DNA of 64,000 nucleotides, from NCBI GenBank assembly GCA_963712435.1, contig CAVQIB010000013.1, positions 248,001 to 312,000 of the forward strand, in the 5' to 3' direction. Under the pieces are notes generated by a model, which saw only the letters and a program-made list of their open reading frames with translations, was not told the DNA's origin and ran no database searches. This DNA is from Rhodoplanes sp963712435. GTDB lineage: Bacteria; Pseudomonadota; Alphaproteobacteria; Rhizobiales; Xanthobacteraceae. The translations under genes were made by a program, and so were the position numbers. Positions 38,077 through 47,590 of this stretch are shown piece after piece. Position 1 is the stretch's first letter; the number at the start of each line of letters is the position of its first letter.

Positions 38077-38302
38077 GTCGCCGTCTCCTGCCGATGCCGC
38101 ACGCGACGAATTAATCGAGACCAATGATATCGACTTCTCGGCGGGCGGCATACAGGTCGCGCGCTCGACGGCCTCGCGATTTGATCCGCTGTGAACCCCT
38201 GCAGCATTGCCGCCGGGGCGTCAGGTCCATTATTTTACAAATTAAGCTGCTCACGTCATTCTATGGCTCACGTCGCTCCGCTCTGGAACGGGAGAAATTC
38301 TG

Positions 38303-38578
38303 ATGAACAAGCGTCTGTTGATCGCCTCGGCGCTCGCGTCCGCTGTGGCGGCGCCCATGCCCGCTTCCGCGCAAGAGCCGAAGCCGGCGCCGGCGCCGGA
38401 ATTCAAGGCTGAGAAATGCTACGGCATTGCACGCACCGGCGAGAACGACTGCGCCTCGACAGGAAACAACGAGTGTGCCGGAACCTCGCGGAAGTCCAAT
38501 GACCTGAGGGCCTGGATCTATGTTCCCGAGGGCTATTGCCATCGCATCCAGGGCGGCAGCAAACTGCCCAAGCTCTGA
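38303..38578 (+). CDS. bufA: BufA1-like (DUF2282) bufferin precursor
   Basis: A 91-aa precursor with a signal peptide (MNKRLLIASALASAVAAP to AQE). The mature part has four Cys in the DUF2282 arrangement: EKCYGIARTGENDCA, NECAGTS and the end AWIYVPEGYCHRIQGGSKL. In characterised bufferins, cysteines in this precursor are oxidised to heterocycles by the BufB/BufC enzymes and the product buffers copper in the periplasm. Both partner enzymes follow directly. GGGAGAAA precedes ATG 38303. Family assignment is strong; the metal and modification here are inferred. Confidence 0.85.
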   Translation: MNKRLLIASALASAVAAPMPASAQEPKPAPAPEFKAEKCYGIARTGENDCASTGNNECAGTSRKSNDLRAWIYVPEGYCHRIQGGSKLPKL

Positions 38579-38605
38579 CAACCGAAACCGGACAGGGGCG
38601 TCCGC

Positions 38606-39487
38606 ATGGTGATACCGAAGGGCAGTCTCGGCGCGGCCGGAGCAGGCGTTGGCTTGAGGCTTCCGCATCTCCAGGAACTGGTCGCGACCTTGCCCCCGGC
38701 GCGATGGCTTGAAATTCATCCCGAGAATTTCCTCGCCAATCCGCACGCAACCGAGCTTCTGCTCGACGCCCGCCGGACTTATCCCATTTCGCTGCATACG
38801 GTGGGCGTGTCGATCGGGAGCGCCGGAGGCATCGACCGCGGCCATCTGCGGCGGGTCCGCGCGCTCGTCGACCGGCTTGACCCGTGTCTCGTATCGGGCC
38901 ACCTCGCCTGGTCCACGCATCAGGGCGAGTATCTCAACGACCTGTTGCCTCTGCCTTACGATGCAGAAACCTTGCGTCTGCTGGCGGAGCATATCGACGA
39001 GGTCCAGTCCGGTCTGGGACGCCGCTACCTCGTCGAGAACCCGTCGAGCTATTTTGGATTCGTCAACTCCACCATGACGGAGGTCGAATTTCTCGGCGAA
39101 CTCGCCGAACGGACCGGCTGCGGACTTCTGTGCGACATCAGCAATGTTTATGTCAGCGCGCACAATATGGGTTTTGACGCATGCCGGTATATCGACGAGC
39201 TTCCGGTCGAGGCCGTCGGCGAGCTCCATCTGGGTGGCTTCACGGCCGAACCCGATGGACCAAATTCCCGAGCGGACATTCTCATCGATACGCACGCGGC
39301 GAGGGTGGCGGACCCCGTGTGGGCGCTTTACGCTCACGCTGTTCGTCGCTTCGGCGCGACGCCCACGCTGATCGAATGGGACAACGACATTCCCTCGTTC
39401 GCCACACTGCTCGAGGAGGCCATGCGCGCCGACCAGATAACGGCGGATGCTTTGTCCTCGGAGCTGGCCCGTGCCGCGGCTTGTTGA
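38606..39487 (+). CDS. bufB: BufB-like DUF692 (MNIO) multinuclear iron oxidase
   Basis: A 293-aa TIM-barrel enzyme of the multinuclear non-heme iron oxidative family that modifies cysteines in RiPP precursors. Metal-site segments: WLEIHPENF, SLHTVGVSIGS, LVSGHLAWSTHQGEY, YLVENPSSYFGF, CDISNVYVSAHNMGFD, GELHLGGF, LIDTH and LIEWDNDIPSF. Note LHLGGF where many family members have HLAGH. ATG 38606 lies 27 bp after bufA. Its 3' end overlaps the bufC start by 17 nt. The substrate is the adjacent precursor. Confidence 0.9.
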   Translation: MVIPKGSLGAAGAGVGLRLPHLQELVATLPPARWLEIHPENFLANPHATELLLDARRTYPISLHTVGVSIGSAGGIDRGHLRRVRALVDRLDPCLVSGHLAWSTHQGEYLNDLLPLPYDAETLRLLAEHIDEVQSGLGRRYLVENPSSYFGFVNSTMTEVEFLGELAERTGCGLLCDISNVYVSAHNMGFDACRYIDELPVEAVGELHLGGFTAEPDGPNSRADILIDTHAARVADPVWALYAHAVRRFGATPTLIEWDNDIPSFATLLEEAMRADQITADALSSELARAAAC

Positions 39488-40247
39488 GGTGCAGCGGCGA
39501 TTGCGCGACGCCGTCGTGGGTCCCGGGTCGTCCGCGATCATCCCGCTGCTGGTCGGAGGCGCGGACCCGGGCGAGCGCCTTGCGATCCATCGCCGCCATT
39601 ACGAGGGAAGCCTCGTCAGAGCTCTCCTGGACAAGTTTCCGGCAACCACATGGCTGATCGGCTCACCGACGATGCACGCGGCGGCGCGCGCATTCGCTCA
39701 CCTTCACCCGCCCACGAGCCCGTGCATCGCGGAGTATGGCGAGAGCTTCCCCGTCTTTCTGGCCGGTCATGAGGGCTCTCGTCGTCTTGCCTATCTGCGG
39801 TGGTTCGCCGAACTCGAATGGCGGCTTGTGCACGCGGCCATCGCGATCGAGCGGCCTGCGCTCGACCTGCAACGTCTGGCGAACCATGGCGATCGTCTGC
39901 CCGACCTCAAACTCGTTGCGCAGCCCGGCCTAACCTATCTTGCGAGCCCGTGGCCGGTCGACGATCTCATGAAATTCTATCTGACCGACGCCGCGCCGGA
40001 GCAGCATCGGCTGTCGGCCGTCGCCATCTGGCTCGAGATTTGCGGATCGCGCGGAGCGTTTCGGTTCGATCGCCTCGATCGCGGCGAATTCCTGTTCCGC
40101 GAAGCCCTCGTGAACGGGATCGCACTCGGCGCAGCCGCGGAGCGGGCGCTCGACGCCGACGAAGAATTCGACGTCGGCGCGGCCTTGCGGCGGTTCGTGA
40201 TGAATGGCCTGGCGACCGACGTCCGATCTCCAAGGCCTTTGCTTTGA
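39471..40247 (+). CDS. bufC: BufC-like DUF2063 partner protein
   Basis: A 258-aa DUF2063 protein, the precursor-recognition partner of DUF692 enzymes. The N-terminal domain shows RLAIHRRHYEGSLVRALLDKFP, ARAFAHLHPPTSPCIAEYGESF and YLRWFAELEWRLVHA, and a C-terminal winged-helix-like part follows. GTG 39471 is chosen because GGAG precedes it and the product aligns with the usual start (VPRLVEVQRRLRDAV); it overlaps bufB by 17 nt. No DoxX-type bufD gene follows. Confidence 0.88.
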   Translation: MPRLVEVQRRLRDAVVGPGSSAIIPLLVGGADPGERLAIHRRHYEGSLVRALLDKFPATTWLIGSPTMHAAARAFAHLHPPTSPCIAEYGESFPVFLAGHEGSRRLAYLRWFAELEWRLVHAAIAIERPALDLQRLANHGDRLPDLKLVAQPGLTYLASPWPVDDLMKFYLTDAAPEQHRLSAVAIWLEICGSRGAFRFDRLDRGEFLFREALVNGIALGAAAERALDADEEFDVGAALRRFVMNGLATDVRSPRPLL

Positions 40248-40467
40248 ACACGCGCCGCGTGGGTTACTCCCGCCAGGCGATATCGGTCAGTTCCGGTTAG
40301 TCCACCGATCTTGCCGGCCATCGCCGGAAGGGAATAACCCTACTGCGGCCGCGGCCGAAAAGAGCAAGTCATTTCCTTGACAAGGCACGGGAATACACCG
40401 ACATGCGGAGCACCGTGAACCGGACTTCCGCGCCCGTGGTCCACGGCGCGGCAAGGAGGGACGCCGA

Positions 40468-41328
40468 ATGAACATTGCGAGCCCGTCGCCCGGCGGCGCC
40501 GTTCTGGCCATGCCCTCGCCGAAGCTGGACCCGCTGTGGGATCGGCTGCGCGAACAGGGCGAGGCGATCGTGCGCGCGGCCCCCGAACTGGGCGGTCTCG
40601 TCATTCCCACCATTCTCAGCGCGCCATCGTTCGAAATCGCGGTTGCGCGCCGCATCGCGGCGCGGCTTGCGAATGTGGAAATTTCCGCTCATCTGCTCGG
40701 CGACGCCTTCGCCGAGGCGTTCCGCACCGATGCGGCGATCGGCCGGGCGATGCGCGCCGACGCGCTCGCGGTGCTCGACCGCGATCCCGCGGCCACCCGC
40801 CTGATCGAGCCCGTCCTGTATTTCAAGGGCTTCCATGCGATCCAGACGCATCGTCTGGCGCACTGGCTGTGGCGGCGCGGCCGGCGTGATTTCGCGCTCT
40901 ATCTGCAGAGCCGCTCATCCGAGGTGTTCCAGACCGACATTCATCCCGCCGTGCCGTTCGGCGAAGGCATTTTCCTCGATCATGCGACCGGCCTCGTGGT
41001 GGGCGAGACCGCGGTGGTGGAGGACGGCGTGTCGATCCTGCAGACGGTGACGCTCGGCGGCACCGGCAAGGAGACCGGCGACCGTCACCCGAAAATCCGC
41101 CACGGCGTGTTGATCGGCGCCGGCGCGAAAATCCTCGGCAATATCGAGGTCGGCCACTGCGCGCGCATCGCCGCGGGCTCCGTCGTGCTCCAGCCGGTGC
41201 CGCCCAACACCACGGTCGCGGGCGTGCCCGCGCGCCCTGTCGGCCCGGCCGGCTGTCCCGAGCCCGCGCGCACGATGGATCAGCTGCTCAGCCGCGAAGC
41301 CTATCACTCGTTCGATTACGTGATCTGA
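40468..41328 (+). CDS. cysE: serine O-acetyltransferase
   Basis: A 286-aa CysE that makes O-acetylserine from serine and acetyl-CoA for cysteine synthesis. The N-terminal helical domain is DPLWDRLREQGEAIVRAAPE; the left-handed beta-helix has hexapeptide repeats with FLDHATGLVVGETAVVED, TLGGTGKETGDRHPKI, GVLIGAGAKILGNIEVG and NTTVAGVPARPV. AAGGAGGG precedes ATG 40468. Single gene after a 220-bp gap. Confidence 0.93.
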   Translation: MNIASPSPGGAVLAMPSPKLDPLWDRLREQGEAIVRAAPELGGLVIPTILSAPSFEIAVARRIAARLANVEISAHLLGDAFAEAFRTDAAIGRAMRADALAVLDRDPAATRLIEPVLYFKGFHAIQTHRLAHWLWRRGRRDFALYLQSRSSEVFQTDIHPAVPFGEGIFLDHATGLVVGETAVVEDGVSILQTVTLGGTGKETGDRHPKIRHGVLIGAGAKILGNIEVGHCARIAAGSVVLQPVPPNTTVAGVPARPVGPAGCPEPARTMDQLLSREAYHSFDYVI

Positions 41329-41461
41329 TCCGCGCGTCCGACGCGGCGAGCGCCGGTGCAGGGAGCGGCGGCCGAGGTGCGGATGTCTGCGCATCGCCGA
41401 TCGCCGGATTTGGCGGCGGGAGCCCGCCCGGATACGATGCCGGACGAGGTGCGAATCGCCC

Positions 41462-43300
41462 ATGCCCGTCCGACAGCTCGACCCTGCCGTGATCAACCGC
41501 ATCGCCGCGGGCGAGGTGGTCGAGCGCCCGGCGAGCGTGGTCAAGGAACTCGTCGAGAATGCGCTCGACGCCGGCGCGCGGCGCATCGACGTGTTCACCG
41601 AGGGCGGCGGACGGCGGCGCATCACCGTGACGGACGACGGCTGCGGCATGACGCGCGCGGACCTCGCGCTCGCGGTCGAGCGCCATGCGACATCCAAGCT
41701 CCCCGAAGACGATCTGCTGGCGATCCGCACGCTCGGCTTTCGCGGCGAGGCCTTGCCCTCGATCGGCGCGGTGGCGCGGCTTGCGATCACGAGCCGGCAG
41801 GCGGACGAGCCGCATGCCTGGGCGATCGCCGTCGAGGCCGGCGCGAAATCGGAGCTCAAGCCCGCGGCGCTCGCGCAGGGCACGCGCGTCGAGGTGCGCG
41901 ACCTCTTCCATGCGACGCCGGCGCGGCTGAAATTTCTGAAGACCGACCGCACCGAGGCGGAGGCGATCCGCGACGTGGTGCGGCGGCTGGCGATGAGCCG
42001 CCCGGACGCGGCCTTCACGCTCGCCGGCGAGGAGCGCGCGCCCGCAAATTTTCCCGCGGCGCTGCCGGGAACGGGGCGGCTCGCGCGCCTGGGCGACGTG
42101 CTCGGCGCCGACTTCGCGGCGAACGCGATCGAGGTGCGCGGCGGGCGCGAGGGGCTCTCCATCGAAGGCTTCGCCGGCCTGCCCACGCTGAGCCGCGCCA
42201 ATGCGCTCGGCCAGTTTCTCTTCGTCAACGGCCGCCCGGTGCGCGACAAGCTGATGGTCGGCGCGGTGCGCGCAGCCTATGCCGACTACCTGCCGCGCGA
42301 CCGCCATCCCATCGTCGCGCTGTTTCTCGCTATCGACCTGCATGAGGTCGACGTCAACGTGCATCCCGCGAAGGCCGAGGTGCGCTTCCGCGATGCCGGC
42401 CTCGTGCGCGCGACCATCGTCCGCGCGCTCGCCGAGGCGCTCGCGCGCGGGGCCGGGCGCGCCGCCTCGACCGGGGGAACGGCGACGATCGCCGCGCTGC
42501 AAGGCGTGGGCGACGCGCGCCCCCGCGCTTGGGATTGGCGGCGCTCGCCGGCGCGGCCCGGCCTGTCCGCTGCGGCTGCGGCGCTCGCGCGCGAAGGCGC
42601 GACGACGCTGGAGAATTTCGCGCCGGGTTTCGCGGAAACCGCACAGGCGGCGTTCGATATCGGCGCGCCGGCGGCGGACACGCGCACGCAGCCGGCCGAA
42701 GCGTCGGCCGCGGCGATCGAGCGGCCGCTCGGCGCGGCGCGCGCGCAGCTGCACGAGACCTACATCATCGCGCAGACCGGCGACGGCGTGGTCATCGTCG
42801 ACCAGCACGCCGCCCATGAGCGCATTGTCTACGAGCGCATGAAGGCGGCGCTCGCGGCGAACGGGATCGCCCGGCAGAGCCTGCTCATTCCCGAGATCGT
42901 CGAGCTCGACGATGCCGATGTCGCGCGCCTGCTCGCACGCGCCGACGAGCTGTCGCGCTACGGGCTCGCGATCGAATCGTTCGGTCCCGGCGCGGTCGCG
43001 GTGCGCGAGACGCCGGCGCTGCTCGGCGCGATCGACGCCGGCGCGCTCGTGCGCGATCTTGCCGAGCACATGGCCGAATGGGACGAGGCGCTGCCGCTCG
43101 AACGAAGGCTGCTCGCGGTCGCCGCGACCATGGCCTGCCACGGCTCGGTGCGCGCCGGCCGCAGGCTCAAGCCGGAGGAGATGAACGCGCTTCTGCGCGA
43201 GATGGAGGACACGCCCAATGCCGGCCAGTGCAATCACGGCCGTCCGACCTATGTGGAGCTGAAGCTCTCCGACATCGAGCGGCTGTTCGGGAGAAGGTAG
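41462..43300 (+). CDS. mutL: DNA mismatch repair protein MutL
   Basis: A 612-aa GHKL ATPase of methyl-independent mismatch repair. N-terminal motifs: IAAGEVVERPASVVKELVEN (I), DDGCGM (II) and GFRGEALPSIG (III). The C-terminal half has the endonuclease metal motif DQHAAHERIVYE (DQHA-x2-E-x4-E), plus ACHGSVRAG and CNHGRPTYVELKL, so this MutL should nick DNA itself, as in bacteria lacking MutH. ATG 41462 follows a GAGGTG. The frame is intact. Confidence 0.95.
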   Translation: MPVRQLDPAVINRIAAGEVVERPASVVKELVENALDAGARRIDVFTEGGGRRRITVTDDGCGMTRADLALAVERHATSKLPEDDLLAIRTLGFRGEALPSIGAVARLAITSRQADEPHAWAIAVEAGAKSELKPAALAQGTRVEVRDLFHATPARLKFLKTDRTEAEAIRDVVRRLAMSRPDAAFTLAGEERAPANFPAALPGTGRLARLGDVLGADFAANAIEVRGGREGLSIEGFAGLPTLSRANALGQFLFVNGRPVRDKLMVGAVRAAYADYLPRDRHPIVALFLAIDLHEVDVNVHPAKAEVRFRDAGLVRATIVRALAEALARGAGRAASTGGTATIAALQGVGDARPRAWDWRRSPARPGLSAAAAALAREGATTLENFAPGFAETAQAAFDIGAPAADTRTQPAEASAAAIERPLGAARAQLHETYIIAQTGDGVVIVDQHAAHERIVYERMKAALAANGIARQSLLIPEIVELDDADVARLLARADELSRYGLAIESFGPGAVAVRETPALLGAIDAGALVRDLAEHMAEWDEALPLERRLLAVAATMACHGSVRAGRRLKPEEMNALLREMEDTPNAGQCNHGRPTYVELKLSDIERLFGRR

Positions 43301-43345
43301 GAGTCAGCGCTGCCCGCGTACCCGGCGCCGCCAAAATGCGATAGC

Positions 43346-43654
43346 ATGGTTGACATGAACCGCGCCGAAGTCATCGCCAAGCTCAAGGCCCTCGAACCCG
43401 AGCTGCGGGATCGCGGCGTGGCGGCGCTGTATTTGTTCGGCTCCTACGCCCGCGATGAGGCGCGAGACGATTCCGATATCGATCTGTTCGTCGAGCCCGG
43501 AACCGCGGATTTCTATGCGCTCGCGAACTTCACCGGGGCGTTCGAGGCCATCCGAAAGGCCATTCCCGGCCGGGAAATCGGTTACGGCACGCGCAACGGT
43601 CTGTCCAAATACATTCGGAGCGCCGTCGAGCGGGAAGCCGTGCGCGTGTTCTGA
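43346..43654 (+). CDS. MNT-type nucleotidyltransferase (antitoxin of HEPN/MNT pair)
   Basis: A 102-aa minimal nucleotidyltransferase. The hallmark GSYARDEARDDSDIDLFVE contains the GSxAR and DxD residues. Such proteins neutralise HEPN RNases, in some cases by AMPylating them. The start may be ATG 43346 or ATG 43355. Its stop overlaps the ATG of the HEPN gene, so the two form an operon. Confidence 0.85.
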   Translation: MVDMNRAEVIAKLKALEPELRDRGVAALYLFGSYARDEARDDSDIDLFVEPGTADFYALANFTGAFEAIRKAIPGREIGYGTRNGLSKYIRSAVEREAVRVF

Positions 43655-44024
43655 TGGCCGCGACCAAGTCGCCGGTGCGTCGGCGCGAGCGCCGTGGTCC
43701 GTCTGCGCCACATCCGGGACGAAATCCTCAGCCTGCTCGGCGTCCTCAAAGGAATCGACTACCCGACCTTTGCCAACACCTATTGGATGATACGCACGAC
43801 AGAGCGGGCAATACTGATCATTGCCGAGGCCTCCAAGGCGCTTCCGAGCGAGTTGACCGACCATCATCCTGAGGTCGAGTGGCGCGCGATCAGCGGGATG
43901 GCAAATATTCTTCGCCACGAATATCAGCGGGTTGAAACCGAGGTTCTGTGGCGCGTCGTGACCGAAAGCCTGCCCAGGCTCGCCCCAATGGATCGAGCAG
44001 ATGATCAGCGACTCGGAGGCGTAG
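43654..44024 (+). CDS. HEPN-domain (DUF86) RNase-like toxin (frame broken as given)
   Basis: A HEPN protein of about 122 aa after correction. The middle frame from GTG 43694 reads LRHIRDEILSLLGVLKGIDY, TYWMIRTTERAILIIAEASK, WRAISGMANILRHEYQRVE. The N-terminus MAATKSPVRR lies one frame earlier (ATG 43654 overlapping the MNT stop). The C-terminus WIEQMISDSEA lies one frame later, ending at 44024. Two +1 insertions (about 43685 and 43988) explain all three frames. Without correction, the protein reads on to 44062 into rsmD. Toxin role inferred from the paired MNT. Confidence 0.8.
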
Positions 44025-44577
44025 CGTCGGCCCGCAAAAACACGAGCTCGGTGTCGCCGTAGCGGCGGCGCTCCAGCTCGCGAAACCCTTCGGGCGCAGC
44101 AAAGCCCGGCTGCGCCGCCTCCTCGACCACGATCAGCGCGTCGGGAGCAAGCCAGCCGCCCTCGCGCGCGGAGGCGAGCGCCCGTTCGGCCAGTCCCTCG
44201 CCATAGGGCGGATCGAGGAAGACGAGCGAGAACGGCGTAAGCGGGTGCACGGGGCCGAGCCGCGTCGCATCGCGGCGGAAGATGCGGGTCGCCCCGCCCA
44301 GCCCGAGCGCCTCGACGTTCTGGCGGATCAGCGCGCGCGCCTCCGCGCCGTCATCCACGAACAGCGCAAAGGCCGCCCCGCGCGACAGCGCTTCGAGGCC
44401 GAGCGCGCCCGTGCCGGCGAACAGGTCCAGCACGCGCGCCCCGCTCGCCGGATCGCCATAGGCATGCGCCAGAATGTTGAACAGCGACTCGCGCAGCCGG
44501 TCGCTGGTCGGCCGAACAGCCGCAGAGCTGGGCGCGGCGAGCCTGCGCCCGCGCAGCCGTCCGCCGACGATGCGCAT
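44005..44577 (-). CDS. rsmD: 16S rRNA (guanine966-N2)-methyltransferase
   Basis: A 190-aa Rossmann methyltransferase acting on 30S subunits. Motifs: MRIVGGRLRGRRLAAP, VRPTSDRLRESLFNIL, VLDLFAGTGALGLEALSRGA (SAM binding) and FLDPPYGEGL (catalytic NPPY-type). M at 44577 fits the family start; an in-frame ATG lies at 44622. It follows the pseudouridine synthase gene on the same strand, the usual pairing in alphaproteobacteria, and overlaps the 3' end of the convergent HEPN gene by about 20 nt. Confidence 0.92.
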   Translation of the reverse strand: MRIVGGRLRGRRLAAPSSAAVRPTSDRLRESLFNILAHAYGDPASGARVLDLFAGTGALGLEALSRGAAFALFVDDGAEARALIRQNVEALGLGGATRIFRRDATRLGPVHPLTPFSLVFLDPPYGEGLAERALASAREGGWLAPDALIVVEEAAQPGFAAPEGFRELERRRYGDTELVFLRADATPPSR

Positions 44578-44661
44578 GAGAGCACGATCCGGGAAAGTTG
44601 CAGACTTTTCCGATAAGATCATGCGTCAAACCAAAGAGCCAGCGCCCCTCAAGGTGACGGG

Positions 44662-46233
44662 TCAGCGCGGCCGCGATTTCGGCCGCGACGGGCGCGGTCC
44701 CGCGCCGCCGCGGACGGTCGCGCGTCTCCGGCCGGCCGCGGCGCGGCGGCTTGCCAGCGGATTGAGGCGGCTTGTCGAACGACTTGCGCTGCGGCTCGCC
44801 TCTCGTCCGCTCTCTTCCTTGCGGCTTCGGACCCGGCTTCACCCTTCCCCTTTTCGGCGAGGGCGAGTTCGAAAGCTGCGCCGGGCGAGCCGGTTGCGCG
44901 GGCGCTTTCTCGCCGAAGCGCTCGACCAGGACGCGGCGGCCCTTGCGGTCGGCGATGAGGCCGGCGCGCTTCGGCCCGGCCGCGCCCTCGGGAAGCTCGC
45001 GCGCCTTGCTGCCGGCGCCGCGATAATGCCGGCTGAGCGGGGCGTCCTCGGCCCGCCAGGCATGGCCGCGCCGCGGCCGTCCCGCCGGCTTGTCGGATAC
45101 GTCACGCTCGGCGCGCCCCCGTTCGCCCCGCCGAGGCGGGCGTTTCGCACCGTCGCGCTGCGGACGTTTCGCGCCGTCACGCTCCGGACGCTGCCCCGGG
45201 CGTTTCGCGCCGTCACGCTCTGGGCGCTGCCCCGGGCGGTCGCGTTCCGGGCGCTCGAAGCGGCTGCGTGGCTGGTCGCGCTCGGGGCGCTCGAAGCGGC
45301 CGCGTGGCTGGTCACGTTCCGGGCGCTCGGAGCGGCCGCGGGACGGGCTGCGCTCGGCGCGATGCGGGCGGTCGCCGCGCCTGGGCGGCGGTGGCGGCGC
45401 TTCGTCCGCCGCGCGCACGAGAACCGGCCCGGTGAAATCGCATCCCGCCTCGGCCGCGATGCGGTCGCCGAGCTGATCGCGCAGCACGCGCGTCTTCACC
45501 TCGACGATCTCGCCGTCCTGCATCTCGCCGAGCTGGAACGGACCGAACGACACGCGGATGAGGCGGTTCGCCTGCAGCCCGAGCGCTTCGACCACATTGC
45601 GCACCTCGCGGTTCTTGCCCTCGCGGATCGCCATTGTGAGCCACACATTGGCGCCCTGCGCGCGATCGAGGCTCGCCTCGATCGGCCCGTAGCGCACGCC
45701 GTCGACGGTAAGGCCCTCGCGCAGCCGGTCGAGCGCAGCCTGGTCGACCTCGCCATGGGCGCGCACGCGATAGCGCCGGAGCCAGCCGGTCGCGGGCAGT
45801 TCGAGCACGCGCGCGAGCCCGCCGTCATTGGTCAGCAGCAGCAGCCCTTCGGTCGCGATGTCGAGCCGGCCGACGGTGACGAGCCGCGGCAGCGTCTTGG
45901 CGAGCGCAGCGAAGATGGTCGGCCGCCCCTGCGGGTCCGCATTCGTCGTCACCAGCCCGGCCGGCTTGTAGTACAGGAACAGCCGGGTGCGCTCGCGTTG
46001 CGGCAGCGGCTTGCCGTCGACGACGACGCGGTCCTGCGCGGTCACGTGAAACGCCCGGCGCGGCGATCACCGCGCCGTTGACGGCGACGCGGCCGGCAGC
46101 GATCCAGGCCTCGGCCTCGCGGCGCGAGCAAAGGCCCGCGCGCGCGATCACCTTGGCGATGCGCTCGCCGCTCCGGCCGCCGCGGGGGCGGTCGCCGGAC
46201 GGCGCTTCGGCGTCTGCGTCGTTTGCGCGGCAT
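44662..46233 (-). CDS. RluB/RsuA-family rRNA pseudouridine synthase with long repetitive tail (frame broken as given)
   Basis: About 522 aa after correction. The S4 RNA-binding domain (ERIAKVIARAGLCSRREAEA, WIAAGRVAVNG) is followed by the synthase domain: GRLDIATEGLLLLTND carries the catalytic Asp, and GKNREVRNVVEALG is the family end motif. A very basic tail of about 270 aa follows, with repeats such as RFERPERDQPR and GQRPERDGAKRP. Long Arg-rich tails are usual for this enzyme in alphaproteobacteria. As given there are +1 shifts near 46223 (start MPRK then DADAEAPSGD), near 46047 (extra T in GTTTCAC), and one in the tail after which the protein ends SRPKSRPR. The uncorrected frame runs on to 44351 inside rsmD. 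Confidence 0.82.
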
Positions 46234-46298
46234 GACGGCACTTGCTGACAGGGACGGCGTGAAGGCCTGATAGCAGAGTTCTGGTCCGGGCGGGAGCG

Positions 46299-46744
46299 AT
46301 GCGGAAGACCTTCATGGACATGGCGCTCGATCGAGGCGCGCGCCGCGCGCGGCGGCCGGCGAGGTGCCGGTCGGCTGCGTCGTCGTGCGCGGCGGCGAGG
46401 TGATCGCGCGGGCCGGCAACCGCACGCTCGCCGACAAAGACCCGACCGCGCATGCGGAAATGCTGGCGATCCGCGCCGCCGCGCTTGCGATCGGCTCCGA
46501 GCGGCTCGCCGATTGCGACCTCTATGTCACGCTCGAACCCTGCGCGATGTGCGCGGCTGCGATCTCGTTCGCCCGCATCCGCCGGCTCTATTACGGCGCG
46601 GCCGACCCCAAAGGGGGCGCGGTCGAGAACGGCGTGCGCTTTTTCGCGTCGCCCACCTGCCACCACCGCCCCGAGGTCTATGGCGGCATCGGCGCGGCGG
46701 AAGCGTCGGCGCTGCTCAAGGATTTTTTCCGCGCCCGGCGGTGA
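46299..46744 (+). CDS. tadA: tRNA adenosine34 deaminase (frame broken as given)
   Basis: About 147 aa after correction. It makes inosine at the wobble position of tRNA-Arg. The zinc-deaminase sites are intact: DPTAHAEMLAIRAAAL (HAE) and EPCAMCAAAISFARI (PCxxC). The N-terminus MRKTFMDMALD begins at ATG 46299 with GGGAG upstream. Two +1 insertions (an extra C after GAT near 46332 and an extra G near 46352) separate it from GEVPVGCVVVRGG. tadA is essential in most bacteria, so sequence error is the likely cause. Divergent from the pseudouridine synthase gene. Confidence 0.85.
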
Positions 46745-47590
46745 GTTGCTGTCTTCGGCAGCAACATCAGCTCGAGCAGCGCGGCGAGCTCCTTCTTCAC
46801 CTCGACCTTGATCCGTTCGCCGGCGCGGATGATGGCGCTCGCCTTGAGGAATTCGAGCATGCGGAAGGCGGCGACATGCGGCCGGATCAAGAGGTCGGGC
46901 CCCCGGCCCTTGAGTTTTTCCGCCACGATGGTCTGTCCCATCATGGCGATCGTGGCGAAGACGGTGTCCCAGGGGTCGGGCACGCTGCCGCCGGCCACCG
47001 GGCCGGCCGAGCAATCGACCGCCACGACGACATCGGCGCGACCGGCGAGCTGGGTGAAGGGGAGGGGATCGACCGCCGCGCCGTCGACCAGCACGCGGCC
47101 CTCGTGCTCGACCGGCCGCACCAGGCCGGGAATGGCCATCGACGCGGCGATCGCCGGGCGCAGCGGGCCCTGAGTGAAGACGATTTCCTCGCGGGTGAAG
47201 AGGTCGCTCGCGACCAGCAGCAGCGGGATCGGCAGCTTTGCGAAGTCATCCGGCACTTCGTCCGGCAGGAACGCCGCGCACAGCCGGTCCGCGTCGAGCA
47301 GGACGGGGTTCTGCCCGAGCGGCCGGCGCAGGAAGCTCGACCAAGGCGCCGCGCGCGCGCCGAGCAGGCGGCGGATCAGGTCGGCGCGGTCGTGCACGAC
47401 CCGGATGACATGCCGCCGGATGGCCTTGCCGCTCATGCCGGCCGCATAGGCGGCGCCGATCACCGCGCCGATCGAGGAACCCGCGATCGCAACCGGCTTG
47501 ACGCTCGAGCTCGTCGATCGCCTCGAGCACCGCGATATGGGCGAGCCCGCGCGCGCCGCCCGCCCCGAGCGCGAGCGCGAAGGTCTTCAT
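46678..47590 (-). CDS. patatin-like phospholipase (frame broken as given)
   Basis: About 303 aa after correction. It opens MKTFALALGAGGARGLAHI (oxyanion glycines). The nucleophile segment AGSSIGAVIGAAYAAGMSG lies one frame later and the dyad aspartate is in VLVDGAAVDPLPF. One inserted base near 47507 (within GAGCTCGAGCGTC) explains the break. Resembles RssA/NTE-like cytoplasmic patatins without a signal. ATG 47590 overlaps the stop of the upstream dehalogenase-like gene (ATGA), so they are co-translated. The 3' end overlaps convergent tadA by about 65 bp. Confidence 0.8.
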
